NCBI GenBank assembly: GCA_951812725.1
Contig: OX638330.1
Span: forward strand, 3,885,405 to 3,949,404
Source: an uncultured Caldilineaceae bacterium
Lineage (GTDB): Bacteria; Chloroflexota; Anaerolineae; Caldilineales; Caldilineaceae
DNA: 64,000 nucleotides
Direction of reading: 5' to 3'
Made by a program: the position numbers and the translations under genes. Shown in pieces: positions 53,992-63,114 of the stretch. The notes under the pieces were generated by a model. It saw only the letters and a program-made list of their open reading frames with translations, ran no database searches and was not told where the DNA came from. Positions within the stretch are counted from its first letter, which is position 1; the number at the start of each line of letters is the position of its first letter.

Positions 53992-55863
53992 TTACCGGCA
54001 GAATTCCAGACCAAGGATGTCGAGGTCGTTGTTTTCTATCTGCCGGAGGCTGGCAGGTATACATCCCGTCAGTTTGTTGCCGGCAAGATACAAGGTAGAC
54101 AGGCTAGACAGATTGCTCATTTCCGGAGGAATTGGCCCGGACAGCTCGTTGCCGGAGAGATCCAACTCTTCCAAATGTACGAGGTTGCCAATGCGGGGAG
54201 GCAGTGCGCCAGCAAGCCTATTGTCAGAAAGATCGATGGCCGTAACACGTCCGGCTTCGTCGGTGGATACCCCATACCATTGCGCGAGGGAAGTTTCTGA
54301 CTGCCGCCAGTTGGTATTGTGCCCCCACTCCGGGCCGCCGGTGGCAAAGTAGAAGGTGGTCAGTGCCTCGCGACAGGTTGGGATGAGAGTCTGGTCGAGA
54401 TCATCGACCCATATATCCAGCAGATTTGCGGACATGCAACCTGTGAACTGGTTGCCTGAAACTTTCAAAATCTGCAGGCCGTCAAACTCCTTCAGCCACC
54501 AGGGAAAGGTTCCGGTCAGATCGTTGTGTGACAGAGTCAAAACAGTCAGATTGGTGAGATTGCTCAACTCAGGCGGGATCGATCCGGTCAGGTCGTTTTC
54601 TGACAGTTCCAACCATTCCAGTTTGGAGAGGTTGCCCAGCTCGGCTGGAATTGGCCCACTAAGGAGGTTGTTCTGCAGTTCCAGGTTGGTCAGCGCGTTG
54701 AGGTTTGACAGCGCGGGTGGGATTGAACCGACCAGGCTGTTGCCCTGCATACGCAGTATTTTCAGATTGGTGAGGCTGGCCAACTCATCTGGAATCGACC
54801 CATACAGATAGTTTCTGTTGAGATTCAGCTCAATCACTTTTCCGTTCTGGTCGGCAGTCACTCCGTGCCAGGATGCGATAGGCTCGTCGCTTAGCCAGTT
54901 GGTCTTCTGCGCCCAGAAGGAACCACCGGTAGCACGAAAGATTGCAACCAATGCGTCTCTTTCAGAGACGGGGATCGGGGTCGCATTGCTTTGCGACGGG
55001 GCCGCTGGAAGCACGGCGGTAGGCGCGGGCGCCGAGGCCGGCGCGGCGGCAGATGTTTCGGTGGCGGGGGCCGCGGGCGCAGTGGTGGGCGTCGCGGCAG
55101 ATGCGGACGGAATGCCCAGAGTGTTGGCGTCAACGTCAGCGTAATCGGACCCAAGGACGGTCCCGTTCAGTGCCAGGAGCCGGTAGGTGTACTGTCGGTC
55201 CGGCAGGACGGTGCTGTCAACGTAGTTTGTCGCGAGACTGGCTGTGTCCTTTACCAGGATCGAGAACTGGTCTATTGGATCGCCACTTCTGTCACGGCGC
55301 AGGATCTGATAGCCAGTGACGCTGCCGTTGTCCGCCGGCGCGGACCAGCTCAACGATACGCTATTTTGCGCGACGTCTGCCTGTAAGTCTTGCGGCTGAC
55401 CCGGCGGCACAGTTGACGGCACCGAAGCGGAGTTGGAGGGGGAGGTGGAGGCGGATACGGCGACAGCCTCGACGGGGGCACTCCAGTCTCCATTGGCGTC
55501 TTGGTAGCGGGCGCGCACTCGCACCTGGTACCGCACTCCGGGATCCAGCCCGATGGCGGTGTAAGTAGGAGCCGTTGGAAAGGCATTTCCGGGTTCGTCA
55601 CGGCCTGAAGGGAAATCTTCGCCCACAGGCGCCCAGCTGACGCGATAGTCGATGGGCGTCTCCGCAGGAACGTCCCAAGAGATTTCAAGAACGCCGGGCT
55701 GACCGCTTTCCACGCGTATCACACTGAGGGTCCGGTTGTTGTCTGGCCCGTTTACTGAGCTCAAGAGCGCGGAGAGCGAGGGAAGGGCAGCTAAGAGGGC
55801 CGCCAGCATCAGCCAGACGCCCAACACTATTATGGCTAACTTAACCTGTTTCTGTCGCAACAT
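53992..55863 (-). CDS. Surface protein with FN3 and plant-type leucine-rich repeats
   Basis: About 623 residues using the ATG at 55863, which is directly followed by a membrane signal (IIVLGVWLMLAALLAALPSL). Two fibronectin type III domains (about 50-150 and 165-260), an Ala/Pro/Thr linker, then LRRs in two blocks. Each block starts with a cap similar to plant LRR proteins (DALVAIFRATGGSFWAQKTN; TTFYFATGGPEWGHNTNW), and repeats have the LxxLxxLxLxxNxLxGxIPxxL pattern. Probably anchored or secreted and binding a protein or polysaccharide. Starting at 56004 instead would add an unlikely 47 residues. Eukaryote-like LRR proteins of this sort are common in sponge symbionts. Confidence 0.85.
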   Translation of the reverse strand: MLRQKQVKLAIIVLGVWLMLAALLAALPSLSALLSSVNGPDNNRTLSVIRVESGQPGVLEISWDVPAETPIDYRVSWAPVGEDFPSGRDEPGNAFPTAPTYTAIGLDPGVRYQVRVRARYQDANGDWSAPVEAVAVSASTSPSNSASVPSTVPPGQPQDLQADVAQNSVSLSWSAPADNGSVTGYQILRRDRSGDPIDQFSILVKDTASLATNYVDSTVLPDRQYTYRLLALNGTVLGSDYADVDANTLGIPSASAATPTTAPAAPATETSAAAPASAPAPTAVLPAAPSQSNATPIPVSERDALVAIFRATGGSFWAQKTNWLSDEPIASWHGVTADQNGKVIELNLNRNYLYGSIPDELASLTNLKILRMQGNSLVGSIPPALSNLNALTNLELQNNLLSGPIPAELGNLSKLEWLELSENDLTGSIPPELSNLTNLTVLTLSHNDLTGTFPWWLKEFDGLQILKVSGNQFTGCMSANLLDIWVDDLDQTLIPTCREALTTFYFATGGPEWGHNTNWRQSETSLAQWYGVSTDEAGRVTAIDLSDNRLAGALPPRIGNLVHLEELDLSGNELSGPIPPEMSNLSSLSTLYLAGNKLTGCIPASLRQIENNDLDILGLEFCR

Positions 55864-56251
55864 CGGTGCGGAGAGCCTAATTGGAGAGTAACGGCAGTAG
55901 GCAGGATTGTAGTATACGCTATTCCCAGTTCCTGCTAATACCGAGCGAAACGCGATGGAAATGGCATATAGCCAGCTCTCGTATCGGGCATGGGGTTCCC
56001 CCAACCAATTCAGCGGAAGACAACGCGGGCTGAATTTGCTTCTGTTCGCCTGGACGAATTTCCGGCCGATGGCGGGCGGCGACTGATGGCGGATGTTCTC
56101 TCGCGATTATCTTGCGCGGCAAAGTGTCCACGCACTTTGCAGGAGATAGCGGAACGGTCGCTGCAACTTTTCTCATGGTGTGCCATCTGCGTAGGCGACT
56201 TCGAATCCAGCGGCCTCCTCCCTCCGCCTGAGTGGGAAGGGATTGGAGGAA
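55864..56251. other. Intergenic, nothing recognised
   Basis: The 388 bases upstream of the LRR gene hold no supported gene; no clear promoter was found. Confidence 0.45.
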
Positions 56252-56305
56252 ATCAAAAGAGGGAGAAAACATCACGGCTGGACCTTGAGTGATGCCGTCT
56301 CCCTC
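56252..56305 (-). terminator. Terminator downstream of tRNA-Pro
   Basis: On the minus strand AGAGGGAGA and TCTCCCTCT close a long stem with inner ATCAC/GTGAT pairs, followed by TTTGATTT. Confidence 0.65.
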
Positions 56306-56312
56306 TGAATTC

Positions 56313-56389
<77 letters not shown>

Positions 56390-56400
56390 ACACAGGCAGA

Positions 56401-56429
56401 AGTATACCATGCGGCGACAGGGCTGCCAA
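56401..56429 (-). promoter_or_regulatory. Promoter of tRNA-Pro
   Basis: TTGGCA, 17 bases, TATACT on the minus strand, 11 bases before the tRNA. Confidence 0.8.
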
Positions 56430-56476
56430 ATCGTACGAAGCGATGCCCTATCTGGTTTATGACGGCAAATGGCCGG

Positions 56477-57448
56477 TCATCGGCCCAGACGGGAGCCGAC
56501 GAAATCGGGGGCGCCGTTGCGAAAGGTGGCTGCAGTCATGCGCCTTTTGCCGGCGGGCTGGACTGCCTGCAGCGCCAACAAGCCTTCGCCGGTTCCCACT
56601 GCGACATGATCTTCGACCTCGACCACATGGCCGGGGGTGGTGCGACCGGCGATGACACGGCCCTGCCACAGTTTGAAGTTCTGCCCTTTCCAAGTGGTAA
56701 AGGCGGCCGGCCAGGGGGCATAGGCGCGGATCATGCGTTCGATGCGTGCGGCCGGCATTGACCAATCGATCTGACCGTCCTGCTTCTTGACCAGGCGGCA
56801 GACAGACGAGATGCCAGGCAGTTCGGATTGTGGGAACGGGGCGACTTCTGCAGCCAGCCAGCCCGGAATCGTCTCGGCAAGCAGTTCGGCGCCGCGGGCC
56901 GCCAGGCGCTCGCTGAGAGAGGCAGTGGTATCGTCCAACCGGACAGGGAGCCGGGCCTGGGCGAGCACGGGACCGGTATCCATGCCGGCGTCCATCAGCA
57001 TGATTGTTACACCTGTCTCTGTCAGGCCATCGAGAAGCGCGGCGGTGATGGGTGACGCGCCGCGATAGGCGGGCAGGAGGCTGGCATGTACATTCAGACA
57101 GCCAAACGTTGGGACTTCCAGCAGGCGCGGCGGGAGAATCTGTCCAAACGCGGCGACAACGATCAGATCCGGGGCCAGCATACGCAGCCATTCGAGTGGG
57201 TCCTGCTGGTCTTCTGTGGGCGGCGCTTCGTTTTTCCGCAGGCGCAGCGGTTGCAACACCGGCAGCTGATTTTCCAGGGCGAACGTCTTGACAGGGCTGG
57301 CGACCAGTTTTTTGCCGCGACCGGCCCGTCGGTCCGGCTGGGTGACAACGCCTACAACCTGCCAACCTGCCTGCGCAGACGAACTGTGCAAGGCGGTCAG
57401 AGAAGTCAAGGCAAAGTCGGGCGTACCCATGAAGACGATGCGTGTCAT
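56477..57448 (-). CDS. fmt: Methionyl-tRNA formyltransferase
   Basis: A 323-residue enzyme that formylates initiator Met-tRNA. MTRIVFMGTPDFALTSLTAL opens the formyltransferase domain; the substrate motif is LNVHASLLPAYRGASPI, and the catalytic Asp region is IMLMDAGMDTGPVLAQ. The C-terminal OB-like domain is present (WPAAFTTWKGQNFKLW). I use 57448, 14 codons inside the longest frame, because it gives the conserved N-terminus. No def gene is adjacent. Confidence 0.96.
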   Translation of the reverse strand: MTRIVFMGTPDFALTSLTALHSSSAQAGWQVVGVVTQPDRRAGRGKKLVASPVKTFALENQLPVLQPLRLRKNEAPPTEDQQDPLEWLRMLAPDLIVVAAFGQILPPRLLEVPTFGCLNVHASLLPAYRGASPITAALLDGLTETGVTIMLMDAGMDTGPVLAQARLPVRLDDTTASLSERLAARGAELLAETIPGWLAAEVAPFPQSELPGISSVCRLVKKQDGQIDWSMPAARIERMIRAYAPWPAAFTTWKGQNFKLWQGRVIAGRTTPGHVVEVEDHVAVGTGEGLLALQAVQPAGKRRMTAATFRNGAPDFVGSRLGR

Positions 57449-57747
57449 TCCCGGGACTCTCGTCTGGGGAATTGCTGAAGGGGCGACCATAGATGCTATT
57501 GTAGCACATTGGACAGAGTGGTCTGGAAACTTTCGGCGGGTACCTGCGTAGAGTAGTTATGAAGGCATCCAGACAGAGCAAAGATTCCTTGGCCGAGATA
57601 GTTGTCGTTGTAGCATCAGCCCAAGGGGTCATCGAATCCCTCGATGTCTGAATGTCGTGGATGCGAAGCTGGGATCAGGGAACATGTGGCAGAGACAGTC
57701 AGGATGCAGGAGTGTTGGCTGTCGCATGTAGCCGATGGAGAAGAGCC

Positions 57748-58419
57748 GTGGAGAACAAGAAAGACGAGCAGCAGTTCGAAGAGGAGTCCTCGCAGCCGAT
57801 GTCGGGTGAATCCGAGACGGCGAGCGCGGAAGACTCCGAGCAGGAACAGGCGGCAGGTTCGACTGGCGATTGGGAAGAGACGGAATTGCCGGTGGGGGGC
57901 GGGGCCGATGGTGACGGCTATGGCGAGCAGCCTGAACCATCACCTGCCGAACAGTTCACCGACTCGGCCCGCACGCAGGCGGGCGCGGCTGCCACTGCCC
58001 TGCGCCGCGGTGAGTTCATGCACAGTGCCGCAGTCGACGTAGCGGCTGACAGTGACGACCGTTTGATCGCGCTGCTGTGTTATGTGACGCAGGTGCTGAT
58101 ACCGCTGGTAATGCCCATAATTGTATTGTTGAGCGCAAGCAGCAAGAAGCGCCCGTTTCAGAGGTTCCATGCTACTCAGAGTCTGGCGCTGGCGATGACA
58201 TTTATACTGTTTTTGCTGCTGATGAGCGTGGGGTCGACAATTCTGGCTTTCGTGCCAATCATCGGCTGGTTGGTTGTGATGGTCGTATTCTGTCTTGGCC
58301 CTTTGCTGGCGTTGATGGGTTTTCTGGCGCTGGCCTACTATGGTTACCAGGCCTATCAGGGCAAGCGATTCGCGATTCCAGGTTTAACGAGCTTTCTACA
58401 GGACCAGGGCTGGATTTAG
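57748..58419 (+). CDS. DUF4870-like membrane protein
   Basis: A 223-residue protein using the GTG at 57748 (GGAG nearby); the frame upstream lacks such a site. Residues 1-95 are acidic and low in complexity, probably cytoplasmic and disordered. Then come DDRLIALLCYVTQVLIPLVM, FQRFHATQSLALAMTFILFL and VPIIGWLVVMVVFCLGP: three to four helices in the Tic20/DUF4870 arrangement. Function unknown. A terminator follows. Confidence 0.75.
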   Translation: MENKKDEQQFEEESSQPMSGESETASAEDSEQEQAAGSTGDWEETELPVGGGADGDGYGEQPEPSPAEQFTDSARTQAGAAATALRRGEFMHSAAVDVAADSDDRLIALLCYVTQVLIPLVMPIIVLLSASSKKRPFQRFHATQSLALAMTFILFLLLMSVGSTILAFVPIIGWLVVMVVFCLGPLLALMGFLALAYYGYQAYQGKRFAIPGLTSFLQDQGWI

Positions 58420-58494
58420 CTGAATGGAGAATAGGCAGAAAAGAGGAGGACGCTCTTTTTTGCCCTTAGTCTCCGACCACCTTTTACGCTTAGA

Positions 58495-58524
58495 GGCCGG
58501 GCAAGCAATGGTGCTTGCCCGGCC
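58495..58524 (+). terminator. Terminator of the DUF4870-like gene
   Basis: GGCCGGGCAAGCA, loop ATGG, TGCTTGCCCGGCC: a perfect 13-bp stem followed by TTCTGCGTTCT. The remaining bases to 58736 show no gene. Confidence 0.75.
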
Positions 58525-58736
58525 TTCTGCGTTCTCAGGTGGTGTTATCAGCTTTTCGTCGGCTGAATGTCAGCGGGCTGTTGGGTAAGGGCATATAGTT
58601 CGCATATACTGAAGGGGAGGTTTGAGAGCAGATTGCGCTTCCCGGATGGACGCGACGGTGCCCCGTGACCGTGCAGAACGGTTTTCTGTAGAGGCACAGC
58701 TGTGATTTCCTTTTCTCAGAACTTCCGGAGGGGACC

Positions 58737-59231
58737 GTGTTTGACGAAAACATCCAAGAGTTGCTGCGTTGGGGATGGATTGTCGTAGCCGTATTCTTCT
58801 TTTTGACGGAGGTGTTCACCGCCGGGTTCGTGCTGCTCTGTTTTGGGATTGGTGCGCTCGGTGCGGCACTGGCGGCCTTTCTGGGCGCGGGTCTGGCGTG
58901 GCAGATCGCGGTCTTCATCGTTGTGTCGATAGCTGCCGTTGTGCTGGCGCGGCCTTTTGCCGATCGCATTTCGCGGCCGGGCGTACAGCAGATTGCCGGC
59001 AACCGGATGATTGGCAAGTGGGCGGTCGTCTTACAGACGGTTGACCCGATTGCCAACACAGGTATGGTGCGGTTGGAAAGTGAGAGATGGCGCGCCGAGT
59101 CACTGGATGGCGAACAGTTGGAAGTTGGAGAGGTTGTAGAGGTATTGGGCGTAGACGGCGTGCGTTTACAGGTTCGAGCAACCGACAGAGAATACGCGGA
59201 TTCAGACGAGCAGGCCGAGTCTGCCGCATAA
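58737..59231 (+). CDS. NfeD family membrane protein
   Basis: A 164-residue protein started by GTG after GGAGGGG. Three N-terminal helices (WIVVAVFFFLTEVFTAGFVL, CFGIGALGAALAAFLGAG, IAVFIVVSIAAVVLARP), then a small OB-like soluble domain (WAVVLQTVDPIANTGMVRLE). Short NfeD proteins pair with SPFH proteins and help organise membrane microdomains. The SPFH gene follows 15 bases later. Confidence 0.92.
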   Translation: MFDENIQELLRWGWIVVAVFFFLTEVFTAGFVLLCFGIGALGAALAAFLGAGLAWQIAVFIVVSIAAVVLARPFADRISRPGVQQIAGNRMIGKWAVVLQTVDPIANTGMVRLESERWRAESLDGEQLEVGEVVEVLGVDGVRLQVRATDREYADSDEQAESAA

Positions 59232-59246
59232 CAAAGGAGAAGGGAA

Positions 59247-60152
59247 ATGTTGGGAGCAGCAGTGCCGATTGTTTTACTGGCGATCCTCGCCCTGTTCGTG
59301 TTTGTGGTTGCCATTGCCAGCATACGCATTGTGCAACCTTACCAGAAAGGCGTCATCGAGCGGTTGGGGCGCTACCAGCGCACCGTTCAGCCGGGTCTCA
59401 CCTTGATCATCCCCTTCGTCGATTCCATCCAGAAGGTGGACATGCGAGAACAGGTGGTGGACGTGCCGCCGCAGGAGGTGATCACGAAGGACAATGTGGT
59501 CGTAACGGTTGATGCGATCGTCTACTTTGAGGCGACCGACCCGGTCAAGCTTGTTTACAATGTGGCAGATTTCTACAACGCTGCCACCAAACTGGCCCAG
59601 ACCAATCTGCGTAATGTGATTGGCGAATTGGAGTTGGACACGGCCCTGACCAGCCGCGATCATATCAACACCAGGTTGCGCGAAGTGCTGGACGAAGCCA
59701 CCGACAAGTGGGGTGTGCGCGTGGTGCGGGTAGAGATCAAGCGCATTGACCCGCCGGCGGATATCACCCAATCGATGCACCAACAGATGAAGGCCGAGCG
59801 GGAAAAACGGGCTGCCATTCTGGAATCCGAGGGCGATCGCCAGTCTCAGATTCTGTCCGCGGAAGGTCAGGCGGAGGCGGTCAAGAGGGTAGCCGATGCC
59901 GAGCGGTATAAGCTGGAAGTGGAGGCCACCGGTCAAGGAAACGCGATTACGACGGTGTTCAACGCAATCAAAGACGCGGAGCCGGACGACAAGCTAATTG
60001 CCATCCAGTATCTGGAGGCGCTGAAGGTGATGGCGGACGGCGACGGTTCAAAGATCTTTCTGCCCTACGAGGCGACCGGGGTGCTGGGCGCGCTCGGCGG
60101 TGTGAGGGAGCTGTTCAACGACCATAACGGAAGCGACAACGGCAGAAGCTAG
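59247..60152 (+). CDS. SPFH/Band 7 (stomatin-like) protein
   Basis: A 301-residue stomatin/paraslipin-type protein. One N-terminal helix (PIVLLAILALFVFVVAIASI), the SPFH domain with RIVQPYQKGVIERLGRYQRT and DMREQVVDVPPQEVITKDNV, then a coiled-coil (KAEREKRAAILESEGDRQSQ). The family forms large membrane rings. GGAGAAGGG precedes the ATG. Operon partner is NfeD. Confidence 0.95.
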   Translation: MLGAAVPIVLLAILALFVFVVAIASIRIVQPYQKGVIERLGRYQRTVQPGLTLIIPFVDSIQKVDMREQVVDVPPQEVITKDNVVVTVDAIVYFEATDPVKLVYNVADFYNAATKLAQTNLRNVIGELELDTALTSRDHINTRLREVLDEATDKWGVRVVRVEIKRIDPPADITQSMHQQMKAEREKRAAILESEGDRQSQILSAEGQAEAVKRVADAERYKLEVEATGQGNAITTVFNAIKDAEPDDKLIAIQYLEALKVMADGDGSKIFLPYEATGVLGALGGVRELFNDHNGSDNGRS

Positions 60153-60159
60153 ATGCCGA

Positions 60160-60196
60160 GGGCCAGTGGCCAGTAACACCAGTAGGCCACTGGCCC
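60160..60196. terminator. Hairpin between convergent genes
   Basis: GGGCCAGTGGCC and GGCCACTGGCCC form a perfect 12-bp stem with a 13-base loop, placed between the SPFH and FtsX gene ends. No T-run is present on either strand, so termination is likely but inefficient. Confidence 0.55.
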
Positions 60197-60203
60197 GGTA
60201 GAA

Positions 60204-63062
60204 TTACGCCTGGCCGACGCGCATGACCTCGAAGATGCGGCGCTGAGTTGCTTGCGCGGTGGCGGCCACGATGACGAATATCATCACGGCGATAAAGATG
60301 AGAGTGAGTTGGGTGATCTCGCCCTCGGCAATGACCGGCAACATTGGCGGCAGGATGGCCTTGGAGTCGGCGGCGCTGCGGAAGAAGGGGGTGAAGAGGA
60401 CGGAGACCCAGACGCCGATAACTGCACCGGCGGCGGTCCCGTAGACGACGAGCACCGCGTACTCTACGGCGAGCTGGATAATCAGCTGGCGGCGCAATGC
60501 TCCGATCGCCCGCAGCACACCGAATTGATAGAAACGCTCGCGCAGCGAGGCGTAGCTGTGCATCAGAAAGGCCAGCACGGCCATCAGCGCTGCGGCCAGG
60601 AATCCGACCGTCAGCGCCCCGAAGACCCCGACCCGCTCCAGTTTCGCCTTCTCCTCGATCAGTGAACCTACGACATCGTGCCAGCGCAGCGTTTCGATCC
60701 CACCGATTCGCAGCTTGCGGCGCACCTCTTCCCCTTGTTCATTGCCTGGCGCGCGCAGCCATACCTCATATTGGTAGATAGCCCCACCGATCAGGTGCAA
60801 GTAGTCCAGATTGGCGATGACAACGATATCTTCCTGCTCGACGGTAGGAAAGTAGTCATAGACGCCACTGATCACGAAGTCGGTTCGCATACTGATCCCA
60901 GGTTCCAGAATTACCCACAGATCGAGGCGGTCGCCGACGCGTAGCAGGTGCTCGGTCAGGAAGGCGCGCGAGACCAACACTGCCTCGGGCGCGGCGGCCA
61001 ACCGATTCATGAGGCCGCCGAGCGAGTCGTCGGCGAAGTCGGAGCGGAACCAGGAGACGGTGGCGAACTCAGCCCTGTCTACCCCCATCATCCGTTTTGT
61101 CTTGCGGCGGGTAGAGGAGAGTCCTTCGATGCGCATGCCATAGTTGCCTACGCGAATGGCGCGGTCGGCATCGAACCTTTCGATAAACCAGGAGAGTTCC
61201 GGCGTCCAGGAGCCGCCAGTTTCATCTTCGGTGATCGGCAAGAAACGGAAGTCGCCGCCGGCCTGGTATTTTATGCGATCGACCAGCCACTCATCCATGC
61301 TTGCGGCAAGGGAGTGGGTATAGATCCCCAGGCCCAGGCAGATGATCACGAGAAGCAGTGGGTTCAGGTAGCTGTGCCCCTGCCGACCCAATTGGCGCAG
61401 CGCCAGATGGAAGACAGTGCCGGGCAACAGGCCAGCCAGCTTGTCGAGCAGATTCATCATGGGCGAGAAGAAGCGCATGACCAGGAGAGACGCCGTCAGT
61501 ATCACGAGTGCCGGGGCCAGGATCAGGAGGGGGTCACTGTACAGTTCCGATGCGTCTTCCTGCGCCAGCAACGCGAACGCCTCTTGTTGACCAAGCTGTT
61601 GATAGGCGTAAACGGTGGGCACGATCAACAGGAAGTCGAGATAGGCGCGGCGCCAGAATGGTCCTTTGTCAGGACGGGCGTAGGTAGTTTCGTAGTCAAC
61701 GATGCTGGAGCGGGCGGCGGAGACGGCCGGCAGCATGCGGGCGATGAAGGCCAACCCAAGCGCAGCCACAATTAACCAGACGTCGACGCCCTGCAAAGAG
61801 ACGGGCATAGGGTCGCGCACGGTGAAATCGAGGAAGCTGTCGGTGTAACCCATGCCGCGGGCGATTAACATGCCGAGGCCCAGCCCCAGGGGTACGCCGA
61901 GAATAAAGAGCAGCCACTCTTCGACCAATACCAGCCACATTACGCGTACGGTGCCAGCGCCGCGGCTGACCAGAACCGATGTCTCCCGTTGCTGCGAGCG
62001 GGCGATGATGCCGGAAATCAGTACCAGGAAGTAGAGCAGAAAGCCGATTGCCGGCACGTTCATGCTAAGGAGGAGTACTGTGAGCGTCGTCTGGCGCTGC
62101 ACGAAGTCCTTGAGTGGGTCGAGCGGTGAGACATCCAGATTGGCGCCGGGCAGGTATTTGCCGATGATCGTCATGCCGCGTTCGAAGCCGCGGGCGTAGG
62201 CGGCGGCGTAGGCCGGATTGAGTGTGCTATCGTCGAGAGAGATGCGCCAACTGGCGAAGCGGGAACTGCCGGCCACCATAGGCTGCACGCGCTGCAGGTA
62301 ATCAGCCCGCCGCACGAACAGCGCCTCTTTCATCGAGATATCGGGGGGGCGGAACCAGAAGGTGTCGTCAGGGTCGCTGGCCCGCCAGAGGCCGACGATC
62401 TCCACCTCGATGCCGGGTAGGGCGGCCGTAGGGGCGACGCGGAACTTTTCGCCGGGCAGGACACCCATTTCGGCGGCAAGGTTGTCGTGCATGAGCACGG
62501 GCAGAATACCAATGGAGGCGGTTTCGCCGGTTGGGTCATCCCAGACCACGCCGGCAGTGATTTCCAGTGCGGGCGCGACATCGGCCAGGTATACCAGATC
62601 AACTTGGGTGAGGAATTTGCTCTCGGTGCCGTAACGATCGTCATCCTCGGGTGTCAGCATCATCATGCTGCCACTCTCGAGGTGGACGCCGACCTCGTCG
62701 ATCGGAAGGCCGATTTCGGCGGAGAGGGTGTCGGCGACGCTGCGGCCGGCCCGTTCGGCGGCGGGAACGTCCATGGGTTTGCGGGAGGAGGGGAAGAAGT
62801 AGACGCGGGTCGTGAAGGGCGGACGCCCGGTACGTGAGCTGAGTGCGTCCAGTTCTTCGTTAAGAATTACCCTATCGACGGCTTGGGCGAAGAAGCCGGC
62901 GCTGCTGAGGAGGCCAACGGTCAGCACGATCTGGAAGAGCGCCAGCAGGGTCAACCCCAGATTGCCGGCGAGACGCTTGTAGGTGAGGACTGTCAACCCA
63001 CCGATGAGGCGGAGTACAGTGAATAGTATGCGCACAGTGTTATTGAAGTAGGTTGTGCGCAA
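60204..63062 (-). CDS. FtsX-like (MacB-type) ABC permease
   Basis: A 952-residue membrane protein with about ten hydrophobic helices. The N-terminal helix (LLALFQIVLTVGLLSSAGF) precedes a large extracytoplasmic domain (~60-320); two FtsX domains follow (around 325-450 and 830-945), the second with LIIQLAVEYAVLVVYGTAAG. Such permeases extrude lipoproteins, peptides or siderophores together with an MacB/LolD ATPase. No ATPase is adjacent here. The start codon appears to be TTG without a good ribosome site; a GTG at NTVRIL is an alternative. Confidence 0.85.
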   Translation of the reverse strand: MRTTYFNNTVRILFTVLRLIGGLTVLTYKRLAGNLGLTLLALFQIVLTVGLLSSAGFFAQAVDRVILNEELDALSSRTGRPPFTTRVYFFPSSRKPMDVPAAERAGRSVADTLSAEIGLPIDEVGVHLESGSMMMLTPEDDDRYGTESKFLTQVDLVYLADVAPALEITAGVVWDDPTGETASIGILPVLMHDNLAAEMGVLPGEKFRVAPTAALPGIEVEIVGLWRASDPDDTFWFRPPDISMKEALFVRRADYLQRVQPMVAGSSRFASWRISLDDSTLNPAYAAAYARGFERGMTIIGKYLPGANLDVSPLDPLKDFVQRQTTLTVLLLSMNVPAIGFLLYFLVLISGIIARSQQRETSVLVSRGAGTVRVMWLVLVEEWLLFILGVPLGLGLGMLIARGMGYTDSFLDFTVRDPMPVSLQGVDVWLIVAALGLAFIARMLPAVSAARSSIVDYETTYARPDKGPFWRRAYLDFLLIVPTVYAYQQLGQQEAFALLAQEDASELYSDPLLILAPALVILTASLLVMRFFSPMMNLLDKLAGLLPGTVFHLALRQLGRQGHSYLNPLLLVIICLGLGIYTHSLAASMDEWLVDRIKYQAGGDFRFLPITEDETGGSWTPELSWFIERFDADRAIRVGNYGMRIEGLSSTRRKTKRMMGVDRAEFATVSWFRSDFADDSLGGLMNRLAAAPEAVLVSRAFLTEHLLRVGDRLDLWVILEPGISMRTDFVISGVYDYFPTVEQEDIVVIANLDYLHLIGGAIYQYEVWLRAPGNEQGEEVRRKLRIGGIETLRWHDVVGSLIEEKAKLERVGVFGALTVGFLAAALMAVLAFLMHSYASLRERFYQFGVLRAIGALRRQLIIQLAVEYAVLVVYGTAAGAVIGVWVSVLFTPFFRSAADSKAILPPMLPVIAEGEITQLTLIFIAVMIFVIVAATAQATQRRIFEVMRVGQA

Positions 63063-63114
63063 GGCGCGGCGTTCGTTCGGGACGCCTTACGCACAACGGC
63101 AAGGCACAACCGGG

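Noticed and set aside
56457..57632. A 391-codon frame overlapping fmt on the same strand
   Set aside because: Out of frame with fmt, rich in Arg/Pro/Cys and without motifs; fmt is complete in its own frame.
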